Below, piece after piece: positions 1 through 5,230 of a stretch of 5,470 nucleotides of DNA. Where the stretch lies: NCBI GenBank assembly GCA_009703975.1, contig WLFB01000102.1:1-5470 (forward strand), written 5' to 3'. The notes below the pieces were generated by a model. It had not been told where the DNA came from. It saw only the letters and a list, made by a program, of their open reading frames with translations, and made no database searches. The position numbers were made by a program, and so were the translations under genes. Numbering within the stretch: position 1 is the stretch's first letter; each line of letters opens with the position of its first letter. The stretch is from Actinomycetota bacterium (GTDB lineage: Bacteria > Actinomycetota > Acidimicrobiia > Acidimicrobiales > Ilumatobacteraceae).

Positions 1-1
1 A

Positions 2-454
2 CCGGTAGTTATTTCTCGGGTTGTCAGTTATGACCCAAATGGTCAAGATGGTTTAGAAAACGAAGCTGGTGTTTGGGCACTGACCGACAATGACCAAAAA
101 ACTGCATGGTCTACCGACTGTTACGCCACTGCATTTTTTGGCGATAAAAAATATGTTGGGGCCCTAATTGAACTTTCACAACCGGCATCCGGCGTATTAA
201 AAGTCGGCATGCAAAATGGCCCGTGGTCGCTTGAGATCTACACGGCAACTGGCGCTGCTCCGACTTCGCTAGAACAATGGGGCGAGCCGACCGCTACCGA
301 CTACAACACTCGACGCGGCGTCGCACAATTCATGGTGCCTAGTCAGACGCAATTCGTTTTGCTGATGATGCGCGAAATTGGAATGAGTGATCAATGCAGT
401 CCAGATAATCCATACCAAGGGTTAATGCAAGATCTTTCTTTTAACGCTGCATAA
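2..454 (+). CDS. C-terminal fragment of a MurJ/pseudokinase-type envelope protein (galactose-binding-like domain), partial
   Basis: The reading frame is open from the left edge (first full codon at base 2) to TAA 452-454, giving the last 150 residues of a longer protein. The stretch around residues 9-56 (YDPNGQDGLEN, then ALTDNDQKTAWST, then FFGDKKYVGALIEL) resembles the discoidin / F5-8 type C-like domain that closes actinobacterial MurJ-type lipid II flippase fusions such as Rv3910 and some kinase-like proteins. In those proteins this beta-sandwich lies outside the membrane. Two cysteines (about C40 and C132) could form a disulfide, which fits an exported domain. No membrane helix or catalytic domain is visible in this fragment. 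Its place upstream of trxB matches murJ in mycobacteria. Domain type is likely; the identity of the whole protein is inferred from position. A downstream ATG at 209 is internal, not the start. Confidence 0.72.
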   Translation, partial: PVVISRVVSYDPNGQDGLENEAGVWALTDNDQKTAWSTDCYATAFFGDKKYVGALIELSQPASGVLKVGMQNGPWSLEIYTATGAAPTSLEQWGEPTATDYNTRRGVAQFMVPSQTQFVLLMMREIGMSDQCSPDNPYQGLMQDLSFNAA

Positions 455-471
455 AAAAGTAGATAAAACTT

Positions 472-813
472 GTGATTTCAAATCCGTTTACCGATCCTAA
501 ATGGGCGGATAAAACGCTTCGTCTTATTGATCGCACGGTTGGGTTCGTTCGCGATAAAACTACTCGCCCACTAGCAAATCTCGTACGAGCCATTGTCTTT
601 GGTGTGATTTTGATGGTTGCCGGCCTGTTGATTTTTATTTTTGGCTTGATCGGGTTGGTTCGTGCGTTCAACGAGTTACTAGATGTTTGGTTGACCAGAC
701 CAACTGCCGTCTGGGTGTCTTATTTTTTGTTGTCGCTATTATTTACAAGCCTTGGTGCACTGTTGATGCGTAAGCGACATCAAACATCTACTAACTCAAA
801 GAAAAATAAATAA
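472..813 (+). CDS. Small two-helix membrane protein of unknown function
   Basis: A 113-residue protein starting with GTG, 17 bp after the preceding stop and 14 bp before trxB, so probably in one transcript with them. I see no good Shine-Dalgarno sequence before the GTG. The start is supported because the N-terminal stretch NPFTDPKWAD is lost with any later start, the next being a methionine well inside the first helix. Residues 1-38 are polar, with a basic VRDKTTRP segment. Residues about 39-64 and 79-98 are hydrophobic and form two membrane helices joined by a short loop. The tail (MRKRHQTSTNSKKNK) is strongly basic and probably cytoplasmic, which puts both ends inside. Such proteins are sometimes labelled holin-like, but nothing here points to phage. 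In mycobacteria this slot holds sigM and its anti-sigma factor; this protein has no cysteine or zinc-finger motif of the latter. Function unknown. Confidence 0.8.
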   Translation: MISNPFTDPKWADKTLRLIDRTVGFVRDKTTRPLANLVRAIVFGVILMVAGLLIFIFGLIGLVRAFNELLDVWLTRPTAVWVSYFLLSLLFTSLGALLMRKRHQTSTNSKKNK

Positions 814-827
814 CGGAAGGCGATTTA

Positions 828-1784
828 ATGTCGACTATAGAAACGACCCATCAAAAAGTGATTATCATCGGTTCGGGCCCTGCTGGTTTGACTGCCGCGA
901 TTTATACTGCCCGAGCCAATCTTGCGCCTCTAGTAATTGAGGGTGAACCATCTTCAACTTCTGATCAACCTGGGGGCCAGTTGATGCTGACGACAGAGGT
1001 TGAAAACTTTCCTGGGTTTCCAGAAGGTGTGATGGGGCCCGACTTGATGATGAAGTTTCGCGATCAAGCTGCGAGATTCAATACAACTTTTATAACCGAA
1101 AAAGTTACGAAGGTTGATTTCTCACAACGACCATTTGCTGTTTGGGTGCGGGACACGAAATACACAGCTGACTCAATAATTGTCAGTACTGGCGCACAGT
1201 CGATCATGCTTGGGTTAGAAAATGAATCTCGTTTCTACGGGCATGGTCTTTCAACTTGCGCCACTTGCGACGGTTTCTTCTTTCGTGGACAAGAAATTGT
1301 CGTAGTTGGCGGTGGCGACTCAGCAATTGAGGAGGCTACTTTCTTGACTAAGTTCGCTTCAAAGGTCACGATTGTTCATCGTCGCGATAGTTTGCGCGCC
1401 TCAAAAATTATGCAAGACCGCGCTCGAAACAATCCAAAAATAGAATTTAAATGGAACTCACAAGTTACTGAAATCATTGGCACCGACAAACTTGAAGGAA
1501 TCGGTTTAGTTGACACTGTGACTGGAGAGAGTTCAAAAATGGCCGTCACGGGATTATTTGTCGCAATCGGCCACCGACCAAACACTGATCTTTTCAAAAA
1601 CATTCTTGACATGGAAGCCAATGGTTATTTGATAACTCGACCAGGTTCGTCGTACACAAACATTGACGGTGTGTTTGCTTGTGGTGATGTGCAAGACCAC
1701 ACTTACCGACAGGCAATTACTGCCGCCGGTTCTGGTTGTACGGCCGCGATTGATTGTGAACGTTGGCTTGAGGCGCAACATTAA
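828..1784 (+). CDS. trxB: Thioredoxin-disulfide reductase (NADPH, FAD)
   Basis: A complete 318-residue cytoplasmic flavoenzyme that passes electrons from NADPH through FAD and a redox dithiol to thioredoxin. The FAD-binding motif GSGPAG is at residues 15-20. The active-site CATCDG has its cysteines at 144 and 147. The NADPH-binding GGGDSA is at 161-166, followed by the HRR (184-186) that contacts the 2'-phosphate of NADPH. The C-terminal FAD motif GVFACGDV is at 281-288. Length and motif order match low-molecular-weight bacterial TrxB. The start ATG is fixed by a GGAAGG Shine-Dalgarno sequence at 815-820, seven bases upstream. Its partner trxA follows after 78 bp, as in mycobacterial trxB2-trxC. 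No key residue is missing, and the first eight residues before the Rossmann strand are ordinary. Confidence 0.98.
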   Translation: MSTIETTHQKVIIIGSGPAGLTAAIYTARANLAPLVIEGEPSSTSDQPGGQLMLTTEVENFPGFPEGVMGPDLMMKFRDQAARFNTTFITEKVTKVDFSQRPFAVWVRDTKYTADSIIVSTGAQSIMLGLENESRFYGHGLSTCATCDGFFFRGQEIVVVGGGDSAIEEATFLTKFASKVTIVHRRDSLRASKIMQDRARNNPKIEFKWNSQVTEIIGTDKLEGIGLVDTVTGESSKMAVTGLFVAIGHRPNTDLFKNILDMEANGYLITRPGSSYTNIDGVFACGDVQDHTYRQAITAAGSGCTAAIDCERWLEAQH

Positions 1785-1825
1785 TGATTCACTTTTCATC
1801 TCACCTGCCGAGATAACCTAAAAGT

Positions 1826-1846
1826 GTTCTCGCGATAAGTGAGAAC
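1826..1846 (+). promoter_or_regulatory. Inverted repeat in the trxA leader (operator or mRNA hairpin)
   Basis: GTTCTC at 1826-1831 is matched by GAGAAC at 1841-1846. A G-T wobble and a C-G pair continue the stem inward to eight pairs around the five-base loop GATAA. The repeat ends five bases before the GAAAGG ribosome-binding site (1852-1857) of trxA. It is not followed by a T tract, so a factor-independent terminator for trxB is unlikely. It could be a repressor or activator site or a translation-modulating hairpin. I see no convincing -35/-10 pair in the 78-bp gap, only a weak TAACCT at 1814-1819. Confidence 0.45.
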
Positions 1847-1862
1847 TTGACGAAAGGTTTTT

Positions 1863-2201
1863 ATGGCAGATGGAATAGTCATTCTGACGAGCGCAAATTT
1901 TGATGAGACAATTAAGTCTTCGACGACACCTATTCTGGTTGACTTTTGGGCAGAGTGGTGTGGGCCGTGTAAGGCAATGAATCCAATCCTTACCGAGATC
2001 GCAAAAGAACAAGCCGGTAAAGTGACTATCGCCAAACTTAATGTTGACGACCACGGTGATATTGCACAACGCTTCAGTGTGATGAGCATTCCGACGATGA
2101 TGCTTTTTAGTGAAGGTGAAATGAAACTAAAAATGATCGGCGCCAAGGGCAAGCCTCAACTGCTTGCGGAGATCGCAGAATTTATCCCGACAAAGAGTTA
2201 G
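1863..2201 (+). CDS. trxA: Thioredoxin
   Basis: A complete 112-residue thioredoxin, the cytoplasmic dithiol carrier reduced by the TrxB encoded just upstream. It reduces targets such as ribonucleotide reductase, peroxiredoxins and methionine sulfoxide reductases. The WCGPC active site is at residues 32-36 in the usual FWAEWCGPCK context. The cis-proline that faces it is Pro77 in MSIPTMMLF, and the buried aspartate is in LVDFWA. Length and fold order are typical of a single-domain thioredoxin, with no signal peptide or extra helix. ATG 1863 is preceded by GAAAGG (1852-1857) at a suitable distance. The inverted repeat in its leader may let it be regulated apart from trxB. Its 3' end probably overlaps the beginning of the next gene, which suggests translational coupling. 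Confidence 0.98.
   Translation: MADGIVILTSANFDETIKSSTTPILVDFWAEWCGPCKAMNPILTEIAKEQAGKVTIAKLNVDDHGDIAQRFSVMSIPTMMLFSEGEMKLKMIGAKGKPQLLAEIAEFIPTKS
2168..2171 (+). promoter_or_regulatory. Candidate Shine-Dalgarno GGAG for an AUU start of the CwlM-like gene
   Basis: GGAG lies inside the end of trxA, eight bases before ATT 2180, which is in frame with the downstream peptidoglycan-binding protein. No ATG, GTG or TTG exists in that frame between the stop at 2117-2119 and TTG 2246. TTG 2246 itself has no purine-rich sequence in front of it. The site is only a candidate, because GGAG also encodes ordinary trxA codons. Confidence 0.35.
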
Positions 2202-2245
2202 TTTTCGGCGACAACTTTGCGGTTGTTGGCGATTTACAGCGTCGG

Positions 2246-3163
2246 TTGCGTGACGCCAAACTTTTAGATCTTTCTTTAGTCCAGGTTGGGTCATTTTGTG
2301 AACTAACAAAGTTGGCAGTTGAAGAATTGCAACGGCGGCGAGGTCTGCTTGTTTCCGGAGTTTGCGATAAGGCCACTTGGCTGACGCTTATTGAATCGTC
2401 GTTTCAATTAGGCGACCGATTAAATTATTTTTCATCACCGTTACAGCGCGGCGATGATGTGGCAGAGCTTCAGGAGTTGTTGGCGCGCACGGGTTTCGAC
2501 ATTGGTCGCGTTGATGGTTATTTGGGTGTAAAAACTGCAGCTTCGCTTAAAGATTTTCAGAGTAACTACGGCCTAGTAATAGATGGCATTTGTGGTCCGG
2601 TCACACTTCAAGCACTACGTCGAGCAAGTCGACATAGTGGCAATGGCCCTGGTGTGGGGGTCGTTAGAGAACGCCACACAGCGCCAAGATATAACGATGA
2701 CCTTGCAGCATTTCGCGTCGTAATTGGTCAATTCGGTGCGCTGGATAATTTGACTCATGAGTTATGCGATCGATTACGGGCCCAGCGCACCAACGTCGCG
2801 GTTATCCACGATGATGACCCACACCGACATGCACAACTTGCCAATGATTTTGCAGCCAACCTGTATATCGGCGTTGAAACTCGCGAAACCTCTAGTTTTG
2901 AAATTGCGTACTATCACACAAAGGGTTTTCATTCAGTTACGGGTCATATTTTTGCGACCTTGGCCGCCGAAGCCATAGAACGATCTGCGCCTTGGTTCTC
3001 GCCCACAGTTGCTGGCATGCGTTTGCAAGTTTTACGTGAAACGACAATGCCTGCGGTTCTCTGTGGATTAGGACCTTTTCGGGTCATTTATCCCCATTGC
3101 ACGGTGATTGCCGATAATCTCGCGAAATCAATGGCTATATGGGTCAAAACTACTTCGTCGTAG
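2246..3163 (+). CDS. cwlM: CwlM-like protein: two peptidoglycan-binding repeats plus a degenerate amidase-type domain
   Basis: From TTG 2246 the protein has 305 residues; numbering here uses that start. Repeat one ends at about residue 50 (AVEELQRRRGL, then GVCDKATWLTLIE). Repeat two spans about 64-126 (LQRGDDVAELQELLARTGFDIGRVDG by pieces, then GICGPVTLQALRR). Residues about 155-300 align in layout with N-acetylmuramoyl-L-alanine amidase type 3, but the zinc ligands are gone. The usual DPGHGG is replaced by GQFGALD after VVI. The histidine of the SLH-type motif is replaced in YIGVETRE. The glutamate before the last strand is absent in AVLCGLGP. No signal peptide or membrane helix is seen. 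Mycobacterial CwlM, at the same locus, is a regulator of MurA and MurJ rather than a hydrolase; a similar role is inferred. Codons just upstream (FGDNFAVVGDLQRR) look like the start of repeat one, so the true start may be AUU 2180 (327 residues), overlapping trxA by 22 bp. Confidence 0.82.
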   Translation: MRDAKLLDLSLVQVGSFCELTKLAVEELQRRRGLLVSGVCDKATWLTLIESSFQLGDRLNYFSSPLQRGDDVAELQELLARTGFDIGRVDGYLGVKTAASLKDFQSNYGLVIDGICGPVTLQALRRASRHSGNGPGVGVVRERHTAPRYNDDLAAFRVVIGQFGALDNLTHELCDRLRAQRTNVAVIHDDDPHRHAQLANDFAANLYIGVETRETSSFEIAYYHTKGFHSVTGHIFATLAAEAIERSAPWFSPTVAGMRLQVLRETTMPAVLCGLGPFRVIYPHCTVIADNLAKSMAIWVKTTSS

Positions 3164-3195
3164 TTTGATATCTGAAAAATAGGCGTTAGCGATAG

Positions 3196-3215
3196 TTTTC
3201 CACAGATTATGCACA
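3196..3215 (+). promoter_or_regulatory. Pair of DnaA boxes
   Basis: TTATGCACA at 3207-3215 fits the consensus TTATNCACA exactly. TTTTCCACA at 3196-3204 differs from TTATCCACA by one base and lies in the same direction two bases away. A weaker reverse box, TGTGCGAAG (3219-3227, two differences), follows, so GCACATTCTGTGC forms a small palindrome. The sites lie in the non-coding gap between the convergent cwlM and parB genes. DnaA binding is inferred from sequence only. Confidence 0.5.
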
Positions 3216-3236
3216 TTCTGTGCGAAGTCTCTATAA

Positions 3237-3259
3237 AGGTTTATCTGTAAGGTAAACCT
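3237..3259. terminator. Possible weak bidirectional terminator hairpin
   Basis: AGGTTTA (3237-3243) and TAAACCT (3253-3259) are perfect inverted repeats around a nine-base loop, in the gap between converging genes where a terminator is expected. The stem is short and AT-rich. On the + strand the T-rich stretch (GTTAGTTTTA) begins several bases later. On the - strand only a short TTTATAG follows. Termination is therefore plausible but weak. The right arm can also pair with a downstream stretch (3268-3278). Confidence 0.35.
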
Positions 3260-3301
3260 GAGAGTTAGTTTTACTTACCCAATTCGCACGAATGACATTA
3301 G

Positions 3302-4264
3302 TTATTCGCCGTTTGGAACGCCGTCAGTCATTGCTCGATATATCCGCTCTAGATCATTAAGATCAGCAAACTCGACTGTCATTCTTCCACGTCCAGCTGT
3401 TGCGACAATTGAAACTTTCGTCGACAAATGTTCGCCGAGCAACCTTTGCAATTCAACTAAGCCAGGAACAGGAAGTGTCGTTGTAGTTGGTGATTTTTTG
3501 GTCAGCTTATTTTGATCGTTATTTGAACTGTCAGTTTTGCTTGGGCGACCGGTTGTGGCTCGAACGGCATCTTCTGTAGCCCGCACTGTCCAACCTTCAT
3601 CGGCGCACTGCTGAGCCAGTTTTTCTTGGAGGGCTTTTTCTTGAACACCTAGAAGTGCTCTTGCGTGACCACCTGAAAGTCTGCCGCCGGCCAGGAGTTG
3701 TTGAATTGAAGGAGGCAGAGAAAGAAGTCGCAGTGAGTTAGTGATCACTGTGCGTGTTTTACCGACCCGCTCTCCTACTTGTTCGTGGGTCATCGAAAAA
3801 TCATCTAATAGTTGTTGATATGCAGCAGCTTCTTCAAGTGGTGTCAAGTCTTGCCGATGCAAGTTTTCAATTAATGCTTGTTCAACAGAAGAAACATCAT
3901 CTGTTTCACGAACCAAAGCAGGAATTAGCACTAAACCAGCCTTTTGTGCTGCTCGCCAACGTCTTTCGCCTGCGATCAACTCAAAGGCAATACCAGTTGT
4001 TGCATCAACTTGTTTTAATGGCCTGACAAGAATTGGTTGAAGTACACCTACTGCTTTAATTGATGCCGATAATTCGTCCAACGAATCTTCATTAAAATAA
4101 GAGCGAGGCTGATTCGGATTTGGAGAAATAGTTTTGATCTCGACACTTCGCAGACCCATGCCATCAACTTGCGCTGAGTTCTCTTCACCGATTGATCGTT
4201 CAATTGGACGACTGGGAATTAGTGATTCAATTCCTTTACCGAGCCCTTTGGGACGTACCACCAC
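3302..4264 (-). CDS. parB: Chromosome-partitioning protein ParB (CTP-dependent parS clamp)
   Basis: A complete 320-residue ParB/Spo0J that binds parS, spreads as a CTP-loaded sliding clamp and stimulates ParA. The N-terminal GLGKGIESLIP (7-17) is the ParA-ATPase-stimulating peptide. The CTP-binding ParB/Srx domain spans about 40-120, with GERRWRA at 99-105 and ENLHRQDLTPLEEA at 133-146. A helix-turn-helix lies near 158-180 (MTHEQVGERVGKTRTVITNSLRLL in part). After a polar linker rich in S, N, K and T (about 239-265), residues 266-312 form the C-terminal dimerisation domain. The start is one of two adjacent GTG codons, 4264 or 4261. AAAGGAG at 4275-4269 is four bases from the first and seven from the second, so the second (319 residues) is slightly favoured by spacing. 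It overlaps parA by about 29 bp, implying coupled translation. Two perfect target sites lie upstream of parA. Confidence 0.97.
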   Translation of the reverse strand: MVVRPKGLGKGIESLIPSRPIERSIGEENSAQVDGMGLRSVEIKTISPNPNQPRSYFNEDSLDELSASIKAVGVLQPILVRPLKQVDATTGIAFELIAGERRWRAAQKAGLVLIPALVRETDDVSSVEQALIENLHRQDLTPLEEAAAYQQLLDDFSMTHEQVGERVGKTRTVITNSLRLLSLPPSIQQLLAGGRLSGGHARALLGVQEKALQEKLAQQCADEGWTVRATEDAVRATTGRPSKTDSSNNDQNKLTKKSPTTTTLPVPGLVELQRLLGEHLSTKVSIVATAGRGRMTVEFADLNDLERIYRAMTDGVPNGE

Positions 4265-5054
4265 TAATCTCCTTTGCGATTTCTCGGTATGCCTTTGCTG
4301 CTACCGAATTTGGATCAAACGACGTAATTGGTTGTCCGTGCGATGGTGCTTCAGCAACACGCACAGATCTTGGTACGACCGCTTTACAGACTTTATCGCC
4401 AAAATGTTCGCGAACTTCTCGCACAACATCGTCAGCCAAGGTCGTATGAGTGTGCATCACTAAGGCAATATGGCTAACTTGCAAGGTTGGATTAAGCACC
4501 TGGCTAACACGATCAACGCTTCGCAATAACTGGCCCAGTCCTTCGAGTGCAAAGTATTCACACTGAATCGGAACAAATATCTCGTTGGCTGCTGTCAAGC
4601 CGTTGATTGTTAATAAGCCTAACGATGGGGGACAATCCAATAAGACATAGTCATATTGATCAATTATTGCTTCGATTGCTTTTTTTAACCGTTGTTCACG
4701 ACCCATTTCAGAAACCAATTCAATATCGGCACCCGCCAAGTCAAGATTAGACGGTGCAATAAACAGATTCTTTATAGATGTGGGTTCAACACAGTTTTCT
4801 AATTTTTCGCCTCGTAACAATACGTCGTAAATTGTTGACTCTAAATCCCGTGAGTTGATCCCAAGTCCGGTAGAAGCATTGCCCTGGGGGTCGAGATCAA
4901 TTATCAAAACCCGATATTCGAGTTCGGCTAAAGCCGCGCCAACAGTGATGGTAGTGGTGGTTTTACCCACCCCGCCTTTTTGATTGGCGAATGCAATTAT
5001 TCGTGGCAGAGGACGGCGTTCCGTTTCGCTCACAGATTGATCTTTTTCACTCAT
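4236..5054 (-). CDS. parA: Chromosome-partitioning ATPase ParA (Soj type)
   Basis: A 272-residue deviant-Walker ATPase that binds DNA non-specifically in its ATP dimer and guides ParB-parS complexes. Numbering is from ATG 5054. The deviant Walker A motif KGGVGKTTT is at 26-34, with its signature lysine in KGG. The A' motif IIDLDPQGNAST follows at about 51-62. Walker B VLLDCPPSLG has its aspartate near 140. The family block VPRSVRVAEAPSHGQPI is near 227-243. Length is normal for chromosomal ParA and there is no N-terminal DNA-binding extension of the plasmid P1 type. TTG 5075 in the same frame would add seven residues. ATG 5054 is preferred because a -10-like TATGCT places the transcript start on its A, and neither codon has a Shine-Dalgarno sequence. 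It overlaps parB and follows rsmG, the usual actinobacterial arrangement. Confidence 0.97.
   Translation of the reverse strand: MSEKDQSVSETERRPLPRIIAFANQKGGVGKTTTTITVGAALAELEYRVLIIDLDPQGNASTGLGINSRDLESTIYDVLLRGEKLENCVEPTSIKNLFIAPSNLDLAGADIELVSEMGREQRLKKAIEAIIDQYDYVLLDCPPSLGLLTINGLTAANEIFVPIQCEYFALEGLGQLLRSVDRVSQVLNPTLQVSHIALVMHTHTTLADDVVREVREHFGDKVCKAVVPRSVRVAEAPSHGQPITSFDPNSVAAKAYREIAKEISGGTSQRAR
4269..4275 (-). promoter_or_regulatory. parB ribosome-binding site inside parA
   Basis: Reading the - strand, AAAGGAG lies within the last codons of parA, four and seven bases before the two tandem GTG codons of parB. It is the strongest Shine-Dalgarno sequence in the partition region and supports a start at 4264 or 4261 rather than at any internal codon. 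Confidence 0.75.
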
Positions 5055-5060
5055 ACACAG

Positions 5061-5066
5061 AGCATA
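5061..5066 (-). promoter_or_regulatory. Candidate -10 element for a leaderless parA transcript
   Basis: On the - strand TATGCT matches TATAAT at four of six positions, including the invariant T, A and final T. Counting its last base as -7 puts +1 on the A of ATG 5054, so the mRNA would be leaderless. This would explain the lack of a ribosome-binding site. No good -35 hexamer is visible 16-18 bases further upstream, so the call is tentative. Confidence 0.35.
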
Positions 5067-5098
5067 ATCTCTCAAAGCTTATGTCGTACGGATAGTGC

Positions 5099-5134
5099 GA
5101 TGTCTAGTGAGATGGCTAGTGAGATGGCTAGGCA
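5099..5134. repeat. Three-copy 12-bp tandem repeat next to parS
   Basis: Copies are GATGTCTAGTGA (5099-5110), GATGGCTAGTGA (5111-5122) and GATGGCTAGGCA (5123-5134). The first differs from the middle copy by one base and the third by two. Each carries CTAG, a tetranucleotide that is scarce in many bacterial genomes. The array sits between the parA start and the first parS, phased at 12 bp. It may be an iteron-like binding array or a recent slippage duplication. Confidence 0.8.
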
Positions 5135-5152
5135 AAAGTAGCTCTTAACATA

Positions 5153-5168
5153 TGTTTCACGTGAAACA
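5153..5168. promoter_or_regulatory. parS centromere site 1 (perfect)
   Basis: TGTTTCACGTGAAACA matches the 16-bp bacterial parS palindrome at every position. It lies in the parA-rsmG gap, about 100 bp upstream of parA. ParB encoded in this window is expected to bind it, nucleate the partition complex and possibly affect parAB transcription. Confidence 0.97.
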
Positions 5169-5230
5169 ATTTATGGAATAACCGCTATTTTAAAGGTTTT
5201 TGAGAAATCTCTTAGTGCGTAAAACGAGCG

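Noticed and set aside
441..671. 76-codon - strand frame opposite the membrane-protein gene
   Set aside because: Basic, T/R/K-rich product of the kind produced by reading a membrane-protein gene backwards; no supporting signals.
472..813. Phage holin call for the small membrane protein
   Set aside because: No phage genes nearby and the locus is a conserved chromosomal one; two hydrophobic helices alone do not show holin function.
1796..2152. 118-codon open frame on the - strand opposite trxA, and a shorter one at 1818-2069
   Set aside because: They lie antisense to an unmistakable thioredoxin gene, show no recognisable motif and have no ribosome-binding site; shadow frames.
2802..2810. TTATCCACG, one base from a DnaA box
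   Set aside because: It lies in coding sequence (Val-Ile-His codons) and stands alone; such near matches are expected by chance.
2757..2978. 73-codon + strand frame in another phase inside the CwlM-like gene
   Set aside because: Fully contained in a gene with recognisable domains; no ribosome-binding site.
3902..3917. TGTTTCACG, a complete left half of parS, inside parB
   Set aside because: The right half does not match (11 of 16 overall), so palindromic ParB binding is not expected; it encodes conserved parB codons.
4134..4463. Open frames of 109 and 85 codons on the + strand across the parA-parB junction
   Set aside because: Antisense to well-conserved parA and parB with low-complexity unlikely protein sequence; no start signal.
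5206..5215. GAGAAATCTC inverted repeat downstream of rsmG as a terminator
   Set aside because: Arms of four bases with only two between cannot form a stable hairpin and there is no clear T run in the rsmG direction.
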